NCBI GenBank assembly: GCA_947359465.1
Contig: OX375879.1
Span: 117,150,557-117,214,556 of the forward strand
Direction of reading: 5' to 3'
Length of the DNA: 64,000 nucleotides
Source: Metellina segmentata
Taxonomy: Eukaryota; Arthropoda; Arachnida; Araneae; Tetragnathidae
A model generated the notes under the pieces. The model was given only the letters and a program-made list of their open reading frames with translations, did no database searches and had not been told where the DNA came from. Position numbers and translations under genes: made by a program. How positions within the stretch are numbered: position 1 is the stretch's first letter; each line of letters begins with the position of its first letter. Shown here one piece after another: positions 36,050 to 46,742 of this stretch.

Positions 36050-36693
36050 CTGAAAACAAACATTGCACATCAGACACAAGACAGAGTTACAAGACAAAAC
36101 TTTAGAACAGTTGTTTTGAGGGTGTTCGTATACAATAGAATACACGAAAATCAACCAGAATATAAAAAAATGTTTTCACCCTTCTTTGCATGATTTTTTC
36201 TTTACTGGTGAAATAAATCAAGGTGATATAATTCATGTTCAAAATTAAAGGAAAAATGGTTAAAAAAATGTTAGTATATATTTATAGTATAAATTCAGCA
36301 AAAAACAATAGGATGGTATCATGTGGTATTTTTTAAATTGAACTCAAACTTTTTCAGAAATTGCTCTAAAAATAACAGAAACACATGTTACAAACCTTTC
36401 TTCCACTCATTTTCACTTTTTTAGCAATAGTAACTCAAATATAATAAAACAAAATTAAAAACGAAATCATACGTTTATTGCAACTACCACAAACAGCGGA
36501 ATGACAACTTCAAGCTCGTTTTACTGATAGTGACACTTGCTTAATTTTGACAGCTATGTTTTTTTTTTATGCAGTGGACATTAAAAAGGTATCCAGACAC
36601 GATCAACTTAAAGTGAACTTGTTCTTTTATATAATTTTTGGGCATTCAATGTTATGATGGAAATTTCCACCATTATGCAAAGAAGGGTTAATA
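36050..36693. other. Presumed intron upstream of the exon
   Basis: AT-rich, no open frame or repeat recognised. It ends at the unassigned TIR element. Confidence 0.5.
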
Positions 36694-37430
36694 TAGAGTG
36701 GCGACGAAATCTTCGGAAAAAAGCTCCCTGACATTTCCCTGATAATGTCACAAAAATTTCCCTGATTTTACATTTCCGAAATAAATGTTGTGATCCGTGG
36801 TTGGTATCGATTTTCTGTATCCATATTATTTTTAAATATTTAGAGTCAGATGGGGTAAAAGGATAATTATACACAAATATTTTGTATTTTTTCTCTTTAT
36901 ATATTTTAACTGTTATTGTAAGGGATGGAACTCTAACAAAAGCAATTAAAAAATCTGGAGGGACAAAATACAAAATATTTTGATTACGAACGTATTACAT
37001 TTGACCCTACATCAAAATAAAAAAAAACATACATAAAAATAATAGTTACATAAAAAATTCTACAAAAATGTAATTGTAAGCAAAAACTGTATTTCTAAAC
37101 AAAAAATCTTAATTTAATGCACACAAAAAAAACCATCATTACTAGTACGAATTTCAAACTGTATACCACAAGTTTTATCGCCGGCCTCACGGCAGCAAGA
37201 CGCTGCAACCGCGAAAAAAGCAGCCGAGGCGTTTATCCCGGTGTTCAAAAATTACGACGCCAAAGACCTTTATTCGAATTACAATTTCGGCGAATTTGAT
37301 TGATTCGATACTCAAAAGTACTCGTAATCGCTCGTCTTTAAATTGGACAGACAATGAAAGTTCCCGTTAAGTTATCAAAATTTGGAAATTTTTCCTAAGA
37401 TTACTCTTTTTAGGTTTTGTTACCACCCTG
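36694..37430. mobile_element. Unassigned TIR family, copy 1
   Basis: Starts TAGAGTGGCGACGAAATC and ends GGTTTTGTTACCACCCTG, an imperfect inverted repeat. Shared internal blocks in the same order as the other two copies are TTCCCTGAT, TGTTGTGATCCGTG, GGGTAAAAGGATAATT, TATTTTGTATTTT, TCACGGC and ATTACGACGC. No coding sequence. Confidence 0.85.
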
Positions 37431-38869
37431 TTATTAATTAAAATATCTTCCGACTCCTTAGCTTTCAAACAAACTCAAAATTTGCGAATTTACGAAATAG
37501 GTTTCGGGTTACAAGGGATTTCGTTAGGTAATGTAGCCACAAACAAACATGTTTCCAAAATTCAAACTCAATTTCTGAAGAACAGTGATTTTGTAATAAG
37601 ATGCATTGTTTAAACAGAGAGTTATTACTTTACAAACAATTAATTTATTATGATTATTTAGTGTCATAATCAATATAATAAAGCAGATGTTTTGACTTAC
37701 AAAGCTAAAATTAGTTCACAAATAAATTTTTAGTTGACTTTTAAATGCTGAAATTTCTGAAAAATCTTGAATTTTTACATTTTATTTGTGATTTAATTGT
37801 TAAAAAAACATATCTCTTCCGCAGCTTGATGGATAGTCAAAACTTAAAGAATAATAGTAGGAATAATTTCAAACAAAAATTGTCTATCGGAACAAATTAG
37901 TATTTGAGATATCACTGTTAAAAACATGCTAATTATGTATATCTAAAACAGATAGTTAATAATAAGCTTAATCTGAATATTTTTCACACTCAATTGCGTT
38001 TCGCCATACGAGTCACTCTTCCATTCAACAACTTGAATGAAAAGTTTTAATAGTTTCCGCGAGATGGCAGCACTATCAAATATAAGTTTTTGAAATAGGA
38101 CATTTTAAAATTCTCGTTTATGCTACAAGTTCACGACTTAAAATACAAAATTTCAAAACCTTTTTCCAAAAATTCCAATTTATGGTCTAGTACTTTTATG
38201 CGTCTTCAAATGCAAATAATTTTTAACATTTATTTCTCCTAAGAATATGAATGGCAAGCTATAAAGTAAGGAAATACACAACAGGTTAAAGTAATAAAGA
38301 AATGAAAATATTTAAACGGTTCTAACCCACAGGTTTATAACAGGTTTTAAGGTGAAAAAAGTGACAAATTGAACAAAAGAAAAGACAAAAGGTGACTAAT
38401 CGAACCAAAAAAAGTGACAAAAAGAGACTAATCGAACCAAAAAAACGTGACAAAAAGTGGCAAATAACAATGTCAAATATATTCAAGTATAAAGATAGAA
38501 AAAAGAAAAAGACACTCTCCACCATAGACTTATAATACGGGTACTATAATCCTTAGTCTATCCTTAGCCACACACACAGTCACCTCAAACTTTTTCTTTT
38601 CTTTCTTTAGAAGGATATTTATTTTCTTCATTTAAAAAGCATATTATTTTGAAACGATATTACCAAAAAATAAAATAATTTGTAATCATGATTTTTAAAT
38701 ATGTTGTTTATTTTTAACTTCGCTAGAAGAATTTCATCCATTTCTTAAAAAGATTGTCTGATTTATTTTTTGTAAAAAAGTCTGAAATTAATTTTCAAGA
38801 GAAGATGCAAAATGCATATTTTTCTCAAGAGAAGAAAGTGCATTTTTTTAAGTCTGTATTTGCTGATCA
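37431..38869. other. Unassigned AT-rich sequence
   Basis: A small purine-rich tandem tract, units like CTAATCGAACCAAAAAAAGT, lies at 38340-38465. No gene recognised. Confidence 0.5.
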
Positions 38870-39285
38870 CCATCATCTGAGACTTATGCCGCCCCTTCAA
38901 TCATTTTGCCTGACCAAGTACTGCTTCCATAAAATCTTTATATTTTATCGCCTTCTTGAGCCTATCATTGGCTTCTTTTAACAATTTTTAAGCGCAATTC
39001 AACGCCTTCATCCTCTTCTTTACGCATAATTTTAAGATTTCGTTCTTCTTCTATTACCTTTCTTTTCTTTGCCAGCTGCTCTGAAATTTTTATCTGCTTC
39101 CAGTCTTTCTTTTTCTTTCCTTTACTTCTCTAATTTTTCTTGTGTCTTCCGTTTTATATCTTTTAAATAGGCATTGTAGGCTTTATATGCAACCTTTCCC
39201 ATATCCATTAGTTTTAACATGATCGGCACCAAATACGGTTGATTCTCAAAATTTGCCAAGCTTCTTTTGACCGTTAGTCACTTTG
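38870..39285 (-). pseudogene. Broken coiled-coil coding remnant
   Basis: Minus-strand reading gives VPIMLKLMDMGKVAYKAYNA then a Lys/Glu-rich heptad-like stretch. A stop interrupts it, it continues in another frame (EQLAKKRKVIEEERNLKIMR), and it ends after a further shift at KKAIKYKDFMEAVLGQAK. So there is at least one stop and two frameshifts. The family is not identified. It lies about 80-500 bp inside a hAT-like terminus (39491), so it may be the 3' part of a transposon gene. Confidence 0.55.
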
Positions 39286-39364
39286 GTCTAAAAGTATGTT
39301 GAATTTGCTGAATTATGAAAATTATGCTACTTGGTTATTTTTTAAATTTTTAAAACGGTACTTT

Positions 39365-39491
39365 TTTTATTTAAAAATAAAACATCGATGTTGCAAAAAC
39401 ATCGACCCCAATACATCAATGTTAATAACATCGATGTTTTTCAAAAAATATCGATGTTTTGAAAACATTGACATCGATATCGCATCCCTAG
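39365..39491. mobile_element. hAT-like 'CATCGATG' terminus
   Basis: Repeated AACATCGATGTTTT motifs end in GATATCGCATCCCTAG, the reverse complement of the left terminus at 8548. The partner end was not found nearby. Confidence 0.6.
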
Positions 39492-40109
39492 TTGACGGAC
39501 GTAAACTATGAACAGCGATCACCATCCATGCTTTTGCGTGCAGCAGCCATGCCTTAACAAGCTTTCACATTTTTTTAAAAATGGATTCACCCAAGGTCGA
39601 CTGCCGTTTCGTCGGTGATGCACTTCCAAAACACTAACTTGAAGAGTAAACAAGCAAAAGTCAGTCAAAAACAAAGCAATTTCTAAATGTATTGGCTTTG
39701 ACTGTGACTTCCTGAGAAATGAGTTTGAAGCTGAGCTAATCCATTGGAATATAACAATACAGAGTCGACGTCTGGAACGTGTAATGCTGCAAATACTCTC
39801 TAATCGCAGATCCTTAATGCATTCACCCAATCAAGCAGTACGTGGAAGACAATTTAACGCTTCATGGCCATTCCATATAATACTACTCGCGACGCTGAAG
39901 CTGGAAGTGGCCGATCTGAATCTATTGCAAACTACATAGCCATACATTAGGCAATTTGGAATCGTGATTTCAAACACATACAACCTTCACTACATGCGCA
40001 CAAGTTACGCTGATTTACGCTCTGCTATCTATCACGCCCAACACGAGCCGTTTAACAGATGTAGATCCAACATTTACCATATCAGCGTCTCAATAGCATT
40101 GAAAGTGCA
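39492..40109. other. Unassigned sequence left of the Helitron
   Basis: Non-repetitive as far as seen; no gene recognised. The short minus-strand frame 39519-39830 has no domain. Confidence 0.45.
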
Positions 40110-40758
40110 TCTATATATATAATTCTCTTACGTGGCACGCAAAAAAGACGTTATTTGTAATCGCGTTTTGGCAACACTGTACGATTGTTTGTTTATCGCG
40201 AAGTCTCGCGCATCGATTGAATTTATAGCGTTATCGGATGAAATTTTATTGAAAAAAAAAAGGAAATTTTAATGAGCTGTTGCAGTTAGTTTATAATAGA
40301 AATCAAAGAAAGCGGAGGATCTTTTCAGTCATTTAAAAAACGGTCCTTTTCAGGGCCAACAATTATAGTTCAACAAGACGCTTGCACTACAACTTTCGGC
40401 AACAAACTCAATGAAAAAGTGTGTGTCGTTTGAGTGCTGGGAAAATGTACACACAAACAACATGCTGGGTATTCAATTTCCAAAGCAATGCTCACATTTC
40501 GAGTCAAAATTTGCACAAAGTTTTCATTTTAATTCTGATTTTAGAGATACTGTATATATTTTTTCTGTAATACAGCAAATTTAGATTTGAAAAACATTTT
40601 TTTGGTAACATATTTTGTAAACAATCCCTTCTGCTAGGACACATGTCTTCATTGATGCGAGCGAAGCGAGCATAGGTTCGCGCAGCGAACCAATGAGGAT
40701 TGCGAAGCAATCCTCCGGGGGTTGGCGAGCGTTAGCGAGCAGGGGGCAGGCCCCCTAG
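40110..40758 (+). mobile_element. Non-autonomous Helitron, plus copy of inverted pair
   Basis: Begins TCTATATATATAATTCTCTT right after host A and ends in the hairpin GGGGGCAGGCCCCC plus TAG, giving CTAG right before host T. It is 649 bp. The last 115 bp contain several short palindromes (GGTTCGCGCAGCGAACC, GATTGCGAAGCAATC). No Rep/helicase. The partner of equal length and opposite orientation is at 42190-42838. Confidence 0.9.
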
Positions 40759-41459
40759 TTACAATAATATTCCTTGAACAAAAAGCCATTGGTGCACATA
40801 TTAAGATAATTTGAATCAGTAAAGTCCCCTTTTTGGATTTTAGTACAATTAAATGGAAATAAAACATTTTTTGGATTGGTTTGTTAGGTTTATGGCGCAA
40901 GAGAAATATTTGACCAAACTGCGATTAACACAAGACAGATCTATCACAGCAATACGGGACCGTTTAACAGATACAATCAGAAATGTGACTAAGCGCCCTA
41001 ATTCCTTTGGAAATAATCGTTTTTTTCCGAACTACATATTATCCATCTTGCAGTATTGATATATACAAAGTATAAGGAAATGGTCGACCAATGCCAAGTT
41101 CCACAAGCCTTTTCCCCATGTAACAAGCTCCCGAATATCTTTAGGAATATTCAACAAACCGGCGCCCGTAGCATTGAACGTGCATTACATAATCAACCGG
41201 GATTAAAATTCCATTAATTGGTTCTAATAAAAATTGTGACTGCAAGTTCTCCGCACAGACTCTCCAGAATGTAGACCGAAAGAAACTATGTGATCCCCGA
41301 GGAACGTAAGTGGGGGGGTCCTTGAAGGGTCATCCGGGGACCATATGGGGAGGCGAAAAGAAAAGCTTTCGAGGATTGGGACACTGAGAAGGAAGGACGG
41401 GTAGAAGTCCGTCGAGGTCATTGCCTTTGTAAGAACGTTAACGGAGTTTGAAATGTAAA
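40759..41459. other. Spacer between Helitron and Tc1
   Basis: Contains a partial dispersed repeat (TTTATGGCGCAAGAG, 40890). No gene recognised. Confidence 0.5.
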
Positions 41460-42166
41460 TACACTCTATAGTAAAAAAAATCGACCCACCAAGAACAATT
41501 GAATGTATTATGTCAGACGTTGACCGTTACAAAAGGAGGGAGTCAATAAGGCGTTGGTCCACCCCTCGCATGGATGCGTGGCATAGACTGAAAAAGTTCT
41601 CGGTTGGTGTCCAGCGGAATTTCTCGCCAAATTGTCTCCCATCGTCGGGCTAAATTATCAATATTCTGGGATGGTTGCAATCGCCTTCCCAAATGTAGTC
41701 TATGGGAGAGAGATCAGGAGAACTAGCTGGCCAAGGAAGTGTTGGGAAAGCTCGAAAACTATTCATAACAACATGTGCCGTGTGTGGCCGGGCATTATCT
41801 TGTTGAAATGTTGAAAAGTAAATCCGGGGTGTCACAAAAGAAACGGTAACACAAACGGTCGTAGAATGTCGTCTACGTACCGCTGTACTGTAAATATGCC
41901 AGAAATGGGGTCCGGCTATCAAAGGAGATGGCACTCCAGACCCTAACGCCCTGTTGTGGGCATGTGTGGCGCGCGATGGTAAAGGCAAGATCCCCACGCT
42001 GCCCTGGACGTCTCCAGAAACGTCTACGGTTGTCGTCAGGACACAGTTGGAAACGTGTCACCAGACCAAATGTCCCCAGTCAGCACCGTTACACAATGAT
42101 CGAGCCCGGCACCACTGTAACTCTGCACCTTCTTGGTGGGTCAATTTTATTTTGTTACAGAGTGTA
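41460..42166 (-). pseudogene. Tc1-like transposon, family 2, deleted
   Basis: TA at both ends (41460-41461 and 42165-42166). Termini CACTCTATAGTAAAAAAAAT and its complement ending TTTGTTACAGAGTG extend to the shared GGTGGG/CCCACC block. The minus strand encodes RFQLCPDDNRRRFWRRPGQR and FQQDNARPHTAHVVM blocks, then LSPIDYIW where the catalytic Glu is normally expected (PIEH/PIEY). Frames are broken and the N-terminus is lost. Confidence 0.92.
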
Positions 42167-42189
42167 TTTGTACAAAGGAATATAAAAAA

Positions 42190-42838
42190 CTAGGGGGCCC
42201 GCCCCCTGCTCGCTAACGCTCGCCAATCCCCGGAGGATTGCTTCGCAATTCTCATTGGTTCGCTTCGCGAACCTATGCTCGCTTCGCTCGCATCAATGAA
42301 GACACGTGTCCTAGCAGAGGGGATTGATTACAAAATATATTCCAAAAAAATATTTTTCAAATCTAAATTTGTTGTATTACATAAAATATATATACAGTAC
42401 ATCTGAAATCAGAATTTAGATGAAAACTTTGAGCAAATTTTTACTTGCAATGTGAGCGCTGCTTTGGAAATTGAATACCCAGCATGTTGTTTGTGTGTAC
42501 ATTTCCCCAGTACTCGAGCCACCCATACACTTTTTGACTGAGTTTGTTGTCGAAAGTTGTAGTGCACGCGTCTTGTTGTACTATAATTGTTAGCCTTGAG
42601 AAGGACCGTTTTTTAAATAGCCCTGAAAAGATCCTCCGCTTTCTTAGATTTCTATTACGAACCGCAACAGCTCGTCTAAAATTCATTTTTTTTTTCAATA
42701 AAATTTCATCCGATAACGCTATAGATTCAAATGACTCGCGAGGCTCCTAGTAAACAAACAATCGCACAATGTTGCCAAAACGCGGTAACAAATAACGTCT
42801 TTTTTGCGTGCCACGTAAGAGAAATATATATATATAGA
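42190..42838 (-). mobile_element. Non-autonomous Helitron, minus copy of inverted pair
   Basis: Reverse complement layout of 40110-40758: CTAG at 42190-42193 after host A, hairpin TAGGGGGCCCGCCCCCT-type, palindromes GATTGCTTCGCAATT and GGTTCGCTTCGCGAACC. The 5' TC lies at 42837-42838 before host T. It is also 649 bp. Internal AAGAAAGCGGAGGATCTTTT is shared with the plus copy. Confidence 0.9.
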
Positions 42839-43106
42839 TGTTTTAGAAAGGAAAATATAAACAAATGTTTAAGTAAAGGAAAATATAAACAAAAGTTGAG
42901 AAATAACGTCCCGAAGAAGTGACATTCTCAGTGGTAGCCTATAGATGGAAAGAAAAGAGTCGGTTTTACGGCTTAAAGGCCACATTTGACCTAACTCCAC
43001 CACATGCAAGCGTCTAGTAATGGACATACACACATAAGGAAACTTTTACTGACGAAGAAAAGAAATATACATCTAAGGTAAGTTACAGGTGAAACCTGTA
43101 TGCAGG

Positions 43107-43278
43107 CTAGTGATGTAAAATGCCCAGGCATTTATAAATGGGTAAATGTCCAGTAAATGTCCAAAAATTTGTTGTGTCTCTTTAATTTCATAAATAGCCA
43201 GATTTTGGGCGCTTAAAAATGCTTTGGGCAAATTCCCAGGAAAATGCCCATTTAAAAATGTCCAGCCCACATCACTAG
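43107..43278. mobile_element. Small hAT-like MITE
   Basis: CTAGTGATGTAAAATGCCCA and CAGCCCACATCACTAG are inverted ends. Internal ATGCCCAGGCATTTATAAAT and GGAAAATGCCCATTTAAAAA are further inverted repeats. No coding sequence. Confidence 0.7.
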
Positions 43279-43282
43279 TGCC

Positions 43283-43550
43283 GTAGGTATTTTAATTAAC
43301 ATTGCACTGGAGCAACACTACGGGCTATTAGTGACGGAAACCCTGTAATTTTGAACCACGATCAGATCCCGAGGTCAAACATGAGCTAGGACTACACTTT
43401 CTCCGTCACGCTAACGTGAGGACATTATAGGTACGACAGATTCTACGTGCACCAGCCCCTTTGTATACAACGGTCTTGGGTTAGATTCGAACTCGCTACC
43501 TTCCGGATCCTAATCCGTTACTTTTCCAACCGGTCTCTGGCGGCCATGAT
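43283..43550 (-). repeat. SINE, head B
   Basis: Minus strand. The head reads GGCCGCCAGAGACCGGTTGG; the body is shortened around the CTCCAAACTTCC segment. Confidence 0.85.
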
Positions 43551-43796
43551 AAACAACGGTTTTTAGGTGCATCAGCTTTATCCGTAGATGTTATTGATGG
43601 TGCAAGTTCATCAACAGATATTTATTTAATAAACATTAGTATATACGTCAGACGTAAAAAGAAAACCGAAAACAGTGAATCGGAATTACAATTATTTAGG
43701 GAAATAATGTTTTGTTCAGGGGAAACATCTAAATCGAAATATATCTTCCGTGTAGATTCAGCAGCATTAAGCACCTTGCCAAGCATATTTAAAAGA

Positions 43797-44138
43797 AGCG
43801 GCCGACCAACCGGTATAGTGGTTAAGGTGTTAGCCTCTAGATCGGAAGATTCCTGGTTCGAATCCGGGTCCGGGCATGGATGTTTGTAAGCGTATGGTGT
43901 AGAGGCGGCTGGTGCACCTTAAATGTGTCGTGGCCGAAAGTCCTCACGTTGGGTTGGCGTGGAAGTTTGGAGAGTGGGGTGCCAGCTCAGGTGTTGCTTC
44001 GTCATCTGACCGTGGTTCAAAATTACGAGGTGTTGTCCTCGGATCTTTCCCTTAAGGGACTGATCCCGGACCGTCGTCAATAGCCCGTTGTGTTGCTCTA
44101 GTACGACGTTAACTAAAATTACCATTACCATTACCATT
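43797..44138 (+). repeat. SINE, head A, full length with (ATTACC)n tail
   Basis: GCCGACCAACCGGTATAGTG to ACTAAAATTACCATTACCAT. Flanks TAAAAGAAGCG and TAAATGAAGCG form an 11-bp duplication with one mismatch. It is very close to 23264-23594. Confidence 0.95.
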
Positions 44139-44265
44139 AAATGAAGCGAATGAATTGTTGATTGAATCCCGTAACGGTCGATTATATATTGGTTACACCC
44201 ATTGTTGCCAATGGATAAAAACAAAAAAAAGTCGATTTCCATCCCACGTGCGGTGAAATAAAATA

Positions 44266-44343
44266 ATAATTTGGTAATTTTTAGTTAACGTCGTACTAGA
44301 GCAACACAACGGGCTATTGACGACGGTCCGGGATCAGTCCCTT
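44266..44343 (-). repeat. 78-bp 5'-truncated SINE with exact TSD
   Basis: Perfect 13-bp duplication GTGAAATAAAATA (44253-44265, 44344-44356) surrounds only the tail end of the SINE. Confidence 0.95.
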
Positions 44344-44356
44344 GTGAAATAAAATA

Positions 44357-45215
44357 GATACTTTGCTAAACATTTAAGAAAATACTTTTTATCCCAGTAT
44401 AAAAACGAAACTTGCCCCACTGCACATTATTTTAATCCACTCCAGAACTGCCAACTTTATTTTTCCGAGCTAATGACCTCCGACAAACGCTTTCAAAAAC
44501 CCAGACCCGTCAACCTCCATTACACTCAAGTGAACAGTCAACCATCAGCGTTCATTCAAGTGCGACAAATTTAAGTGAATAATATTTTCACGGGGCACTT
44601 AAGCCGAAGCAAGCGGACGTTTCCGCACAAAAATCCAACGGTTAAGTAGCGTAAACTGCCTTTCGGGAGAGTATTTCTCGGAGACGACTTCAACTCCTTG
44701 TTTGGAACCAATCCAATCAAGCAACCTCCAGGCCGGAAAAAAGTGTCTTTTCTGAGCGGTGACCCGAATCCTTTCTACGGAAAAACATTACTAAAGTGAA
44801 ATAAAGTATGCTCCCTTTCCCGATAGGGTAGGACCAGAAACATCGGTAATAGATTAGGTGGTTAATTGGTTGGGTTAGATTTCATGGTGAATGGTCTAGG
44901 CAAGGACACTTGTGTGTTTGGGCCCGCGTTCAATACAAGATAATAAAACCACGCTGAAGACAATTTTGTCAGTTGTACTGGATAAGTGTGTCAAATCTCA
45001 TACATAAGGCAAAACATTTCTTTGTCTGAAGCAGCAAAAACTCTCGAACACTGAGACCAGGCGTCATGAAAATTTTCCAGCTTATTTTGTCTGGAATTAG
45101 CGCGCATATGGTTGGTTGGAAGGTTTTGGAGCTTTATGGCGCAAGGGCCATATTTGGCCATGCCAAGCCAGACACATGCAACATCACGTAATAGACACAC
45201 ACAGTGAAAGCTTTA
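44357..45215. other. Unique-looking sequence with NK2-site cluster
   Basis: 44450-44770 is non-repetitive and of mixed composition. 45133-45205 is a copy of a dispersed ATGGCGCAAGGGCCATATTT repeat. No gene recognised. Confidence 0.45.
44526..44602. promoter_or_regulatory. Cluster of four NK2-class homeodomain sites
   Basis: TCAAGTG at 44526-44532 and 44556-44562, TTAAGTG at 44571-44577 and CACTTAA (minus TTAAGTG) at 44596-44602: four matches to T(C/T)AAGTG within 77 bp. NK2 proteins (tinman, vnd) bind this core. Enhancer activity is inferred from density alone. Confidence 0.4.
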
Positions 45216-45524
45216 CGGACAGTCTGGTGGTTAAGGTGTTAGCCTCTAGATCGGAAGATTCCTGGTTCGAATCCGGGTCAGTGCATGGATATTTGTAAAA
45301 GTACGGTGTAGAGGCGGCTGGTGCAACTTAAATCTATCGTGACCGATAGCAATCACGTTGGGTTGTTGTGAAGATTTGGAGAGTGTGGTGCCACCTCAGG
45401 TGTTGCCTCGTCATCTGACCGTGGTTCAACATGACGTGGTGTTGTCCTCCGATTATTCCCTTAGAGAATTGATCCCGGACCGTCGTGTTGCTCTAGTACG
45501 ATGCTAATAAAAATTATCTTTCCT
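45216..45524 (+). repeat. SINE, head A variant
   Basis: The head CAGTCTGGTGGTTAAGGTGT with B box GGTTCGAATCCGGGTCAGTG differs from the common head A at its start. The body is older, and the tail is ACGATGCTAATAAAAATTA. Confidence 0.9.
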
Positions 45525-46577
45525 ACGGAAAGTTATGCAGTAAACAAAAGCTATGTGCCTGTTTACGGTTTTTTGCAGACATTGCCTTTCACAGGCAATT
45601 TTAAAACCTCATAAACACCAAATCAAAACTTCGCAACGCAACAAAAAAAAAATCTACAAACAATTCAAATCCGAACTGAGAAACAGACGAAATACCTCAA
45701 ACAAATTGCGGGATTACAGTTAACAAATTCAAACGGCCGGCAATTCAGGGGAGAAAACACTTCCGCGAAAAAGAAGCGACTGTTTATGTGCAGTTAATCC
45801 CCAACCCCCACGTAATTCATAATTTATTTATAGGTTTCAATAACCAAATATATCCCGCAGGACTAATCCCCCCATATATCTGAGCAAACAAGAAATGATG
45901 GCTTACAAGCCAAGACTGCACTGCACGCCAAATCCCAGCGGTTGCCATCCCCTAATCCCAAGTTAATCCCGACTAATTACACGGCCATCTCGCCATCGCC
46001 TGCAACCCTGCGGCGTCGGGGTCGACAGGATCGGCGAGAGATCGCCCGCTGCGGTGAAATTAAAAGCGCTTTGGAGGATGATTTACGGACTGCCCGTCAG
46101 ACATCCAGGACTTCCCAGCGTGAAGACCATTCATTCTGGGGATGGAGTTGAGACTGCGCCCGTCAAAAGGAACGATGTTTTAAAAGGAAAAGGGGTGAGG
46201 ATCATAAAATACGGTTAGGGACAGCCGTCTGCGACAGGAAATGGAATTTGAGAAGTCCATCTAGGGGTAGGGATGGAAGATTGGATTGGGTTTCGAGAGG
46301 GATGAATGTAACTTGTGGATGACAAAAACAGTTATTAAGACGTATAGTGAGGCATTATACATCTAACGAGGGGAAAAGGTAAGAGAAACTAAACGATGGA
46401 AGGCACATTGAAGTGGGCTTGTTGGTTTGGGTTTGTTCGAAATTTAAGGATCAAGGGTCAGATTTGGCCAAGCTGTGCAAAACACTGCACATATAATTAC
46501 AACCTAGTTTTCCCCCAAAAAATATTTAAAAACAAAATTAAATCCACTGCACCTGTCACTTTACACCCAGCGAAGCG
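45525..46577. other. Unique-looking sequence with TAATCC cluster
   Basis: 45770-46180 is non-repetitive and GC-richer than its flanks. Frames here are short and unrecognised. Confidence 0.45.
45794..45970 (+). promoter_or_regulatory. Cluster of four TAATCCC (K50 homeodomain) sites
   Basis: TAATCCC occurs at 45795, 45864, 45953 and 45964, all on one strand, followed by a TAATTA core. TAATCC is the preferred site of Otd/Otx, Pitx and Bicoid-type (Lys50) homeodomains. Four copies in 175 bp suggests an enhancer; no direct evidence. Confidence 0.42.
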
Positions 46578-46742
46578 GATAGGTATTTTAATTAACGTAG
46601 CATTGCAGCAACTCAACGGGCTATTGGCGACTGTCCGGATCAATCCAGAAGGGAAAGATTCCAGGACAACACCACGTCAGTTGACGAGGAAACACCTGAG
46701 TTGGCACCCCACTCTCTTAACTTCCGCACCACGACAACGTCG
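46578..46742 (-). repeat. SINE, head missing
   Basis: Minus-strand body/tail with an internal deletion (CACCACGTCAGTTGACGAGG). It makes up much of the long plus-strand frame 46396-46974, which is therefore not a gene. Confidence 0.85.
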
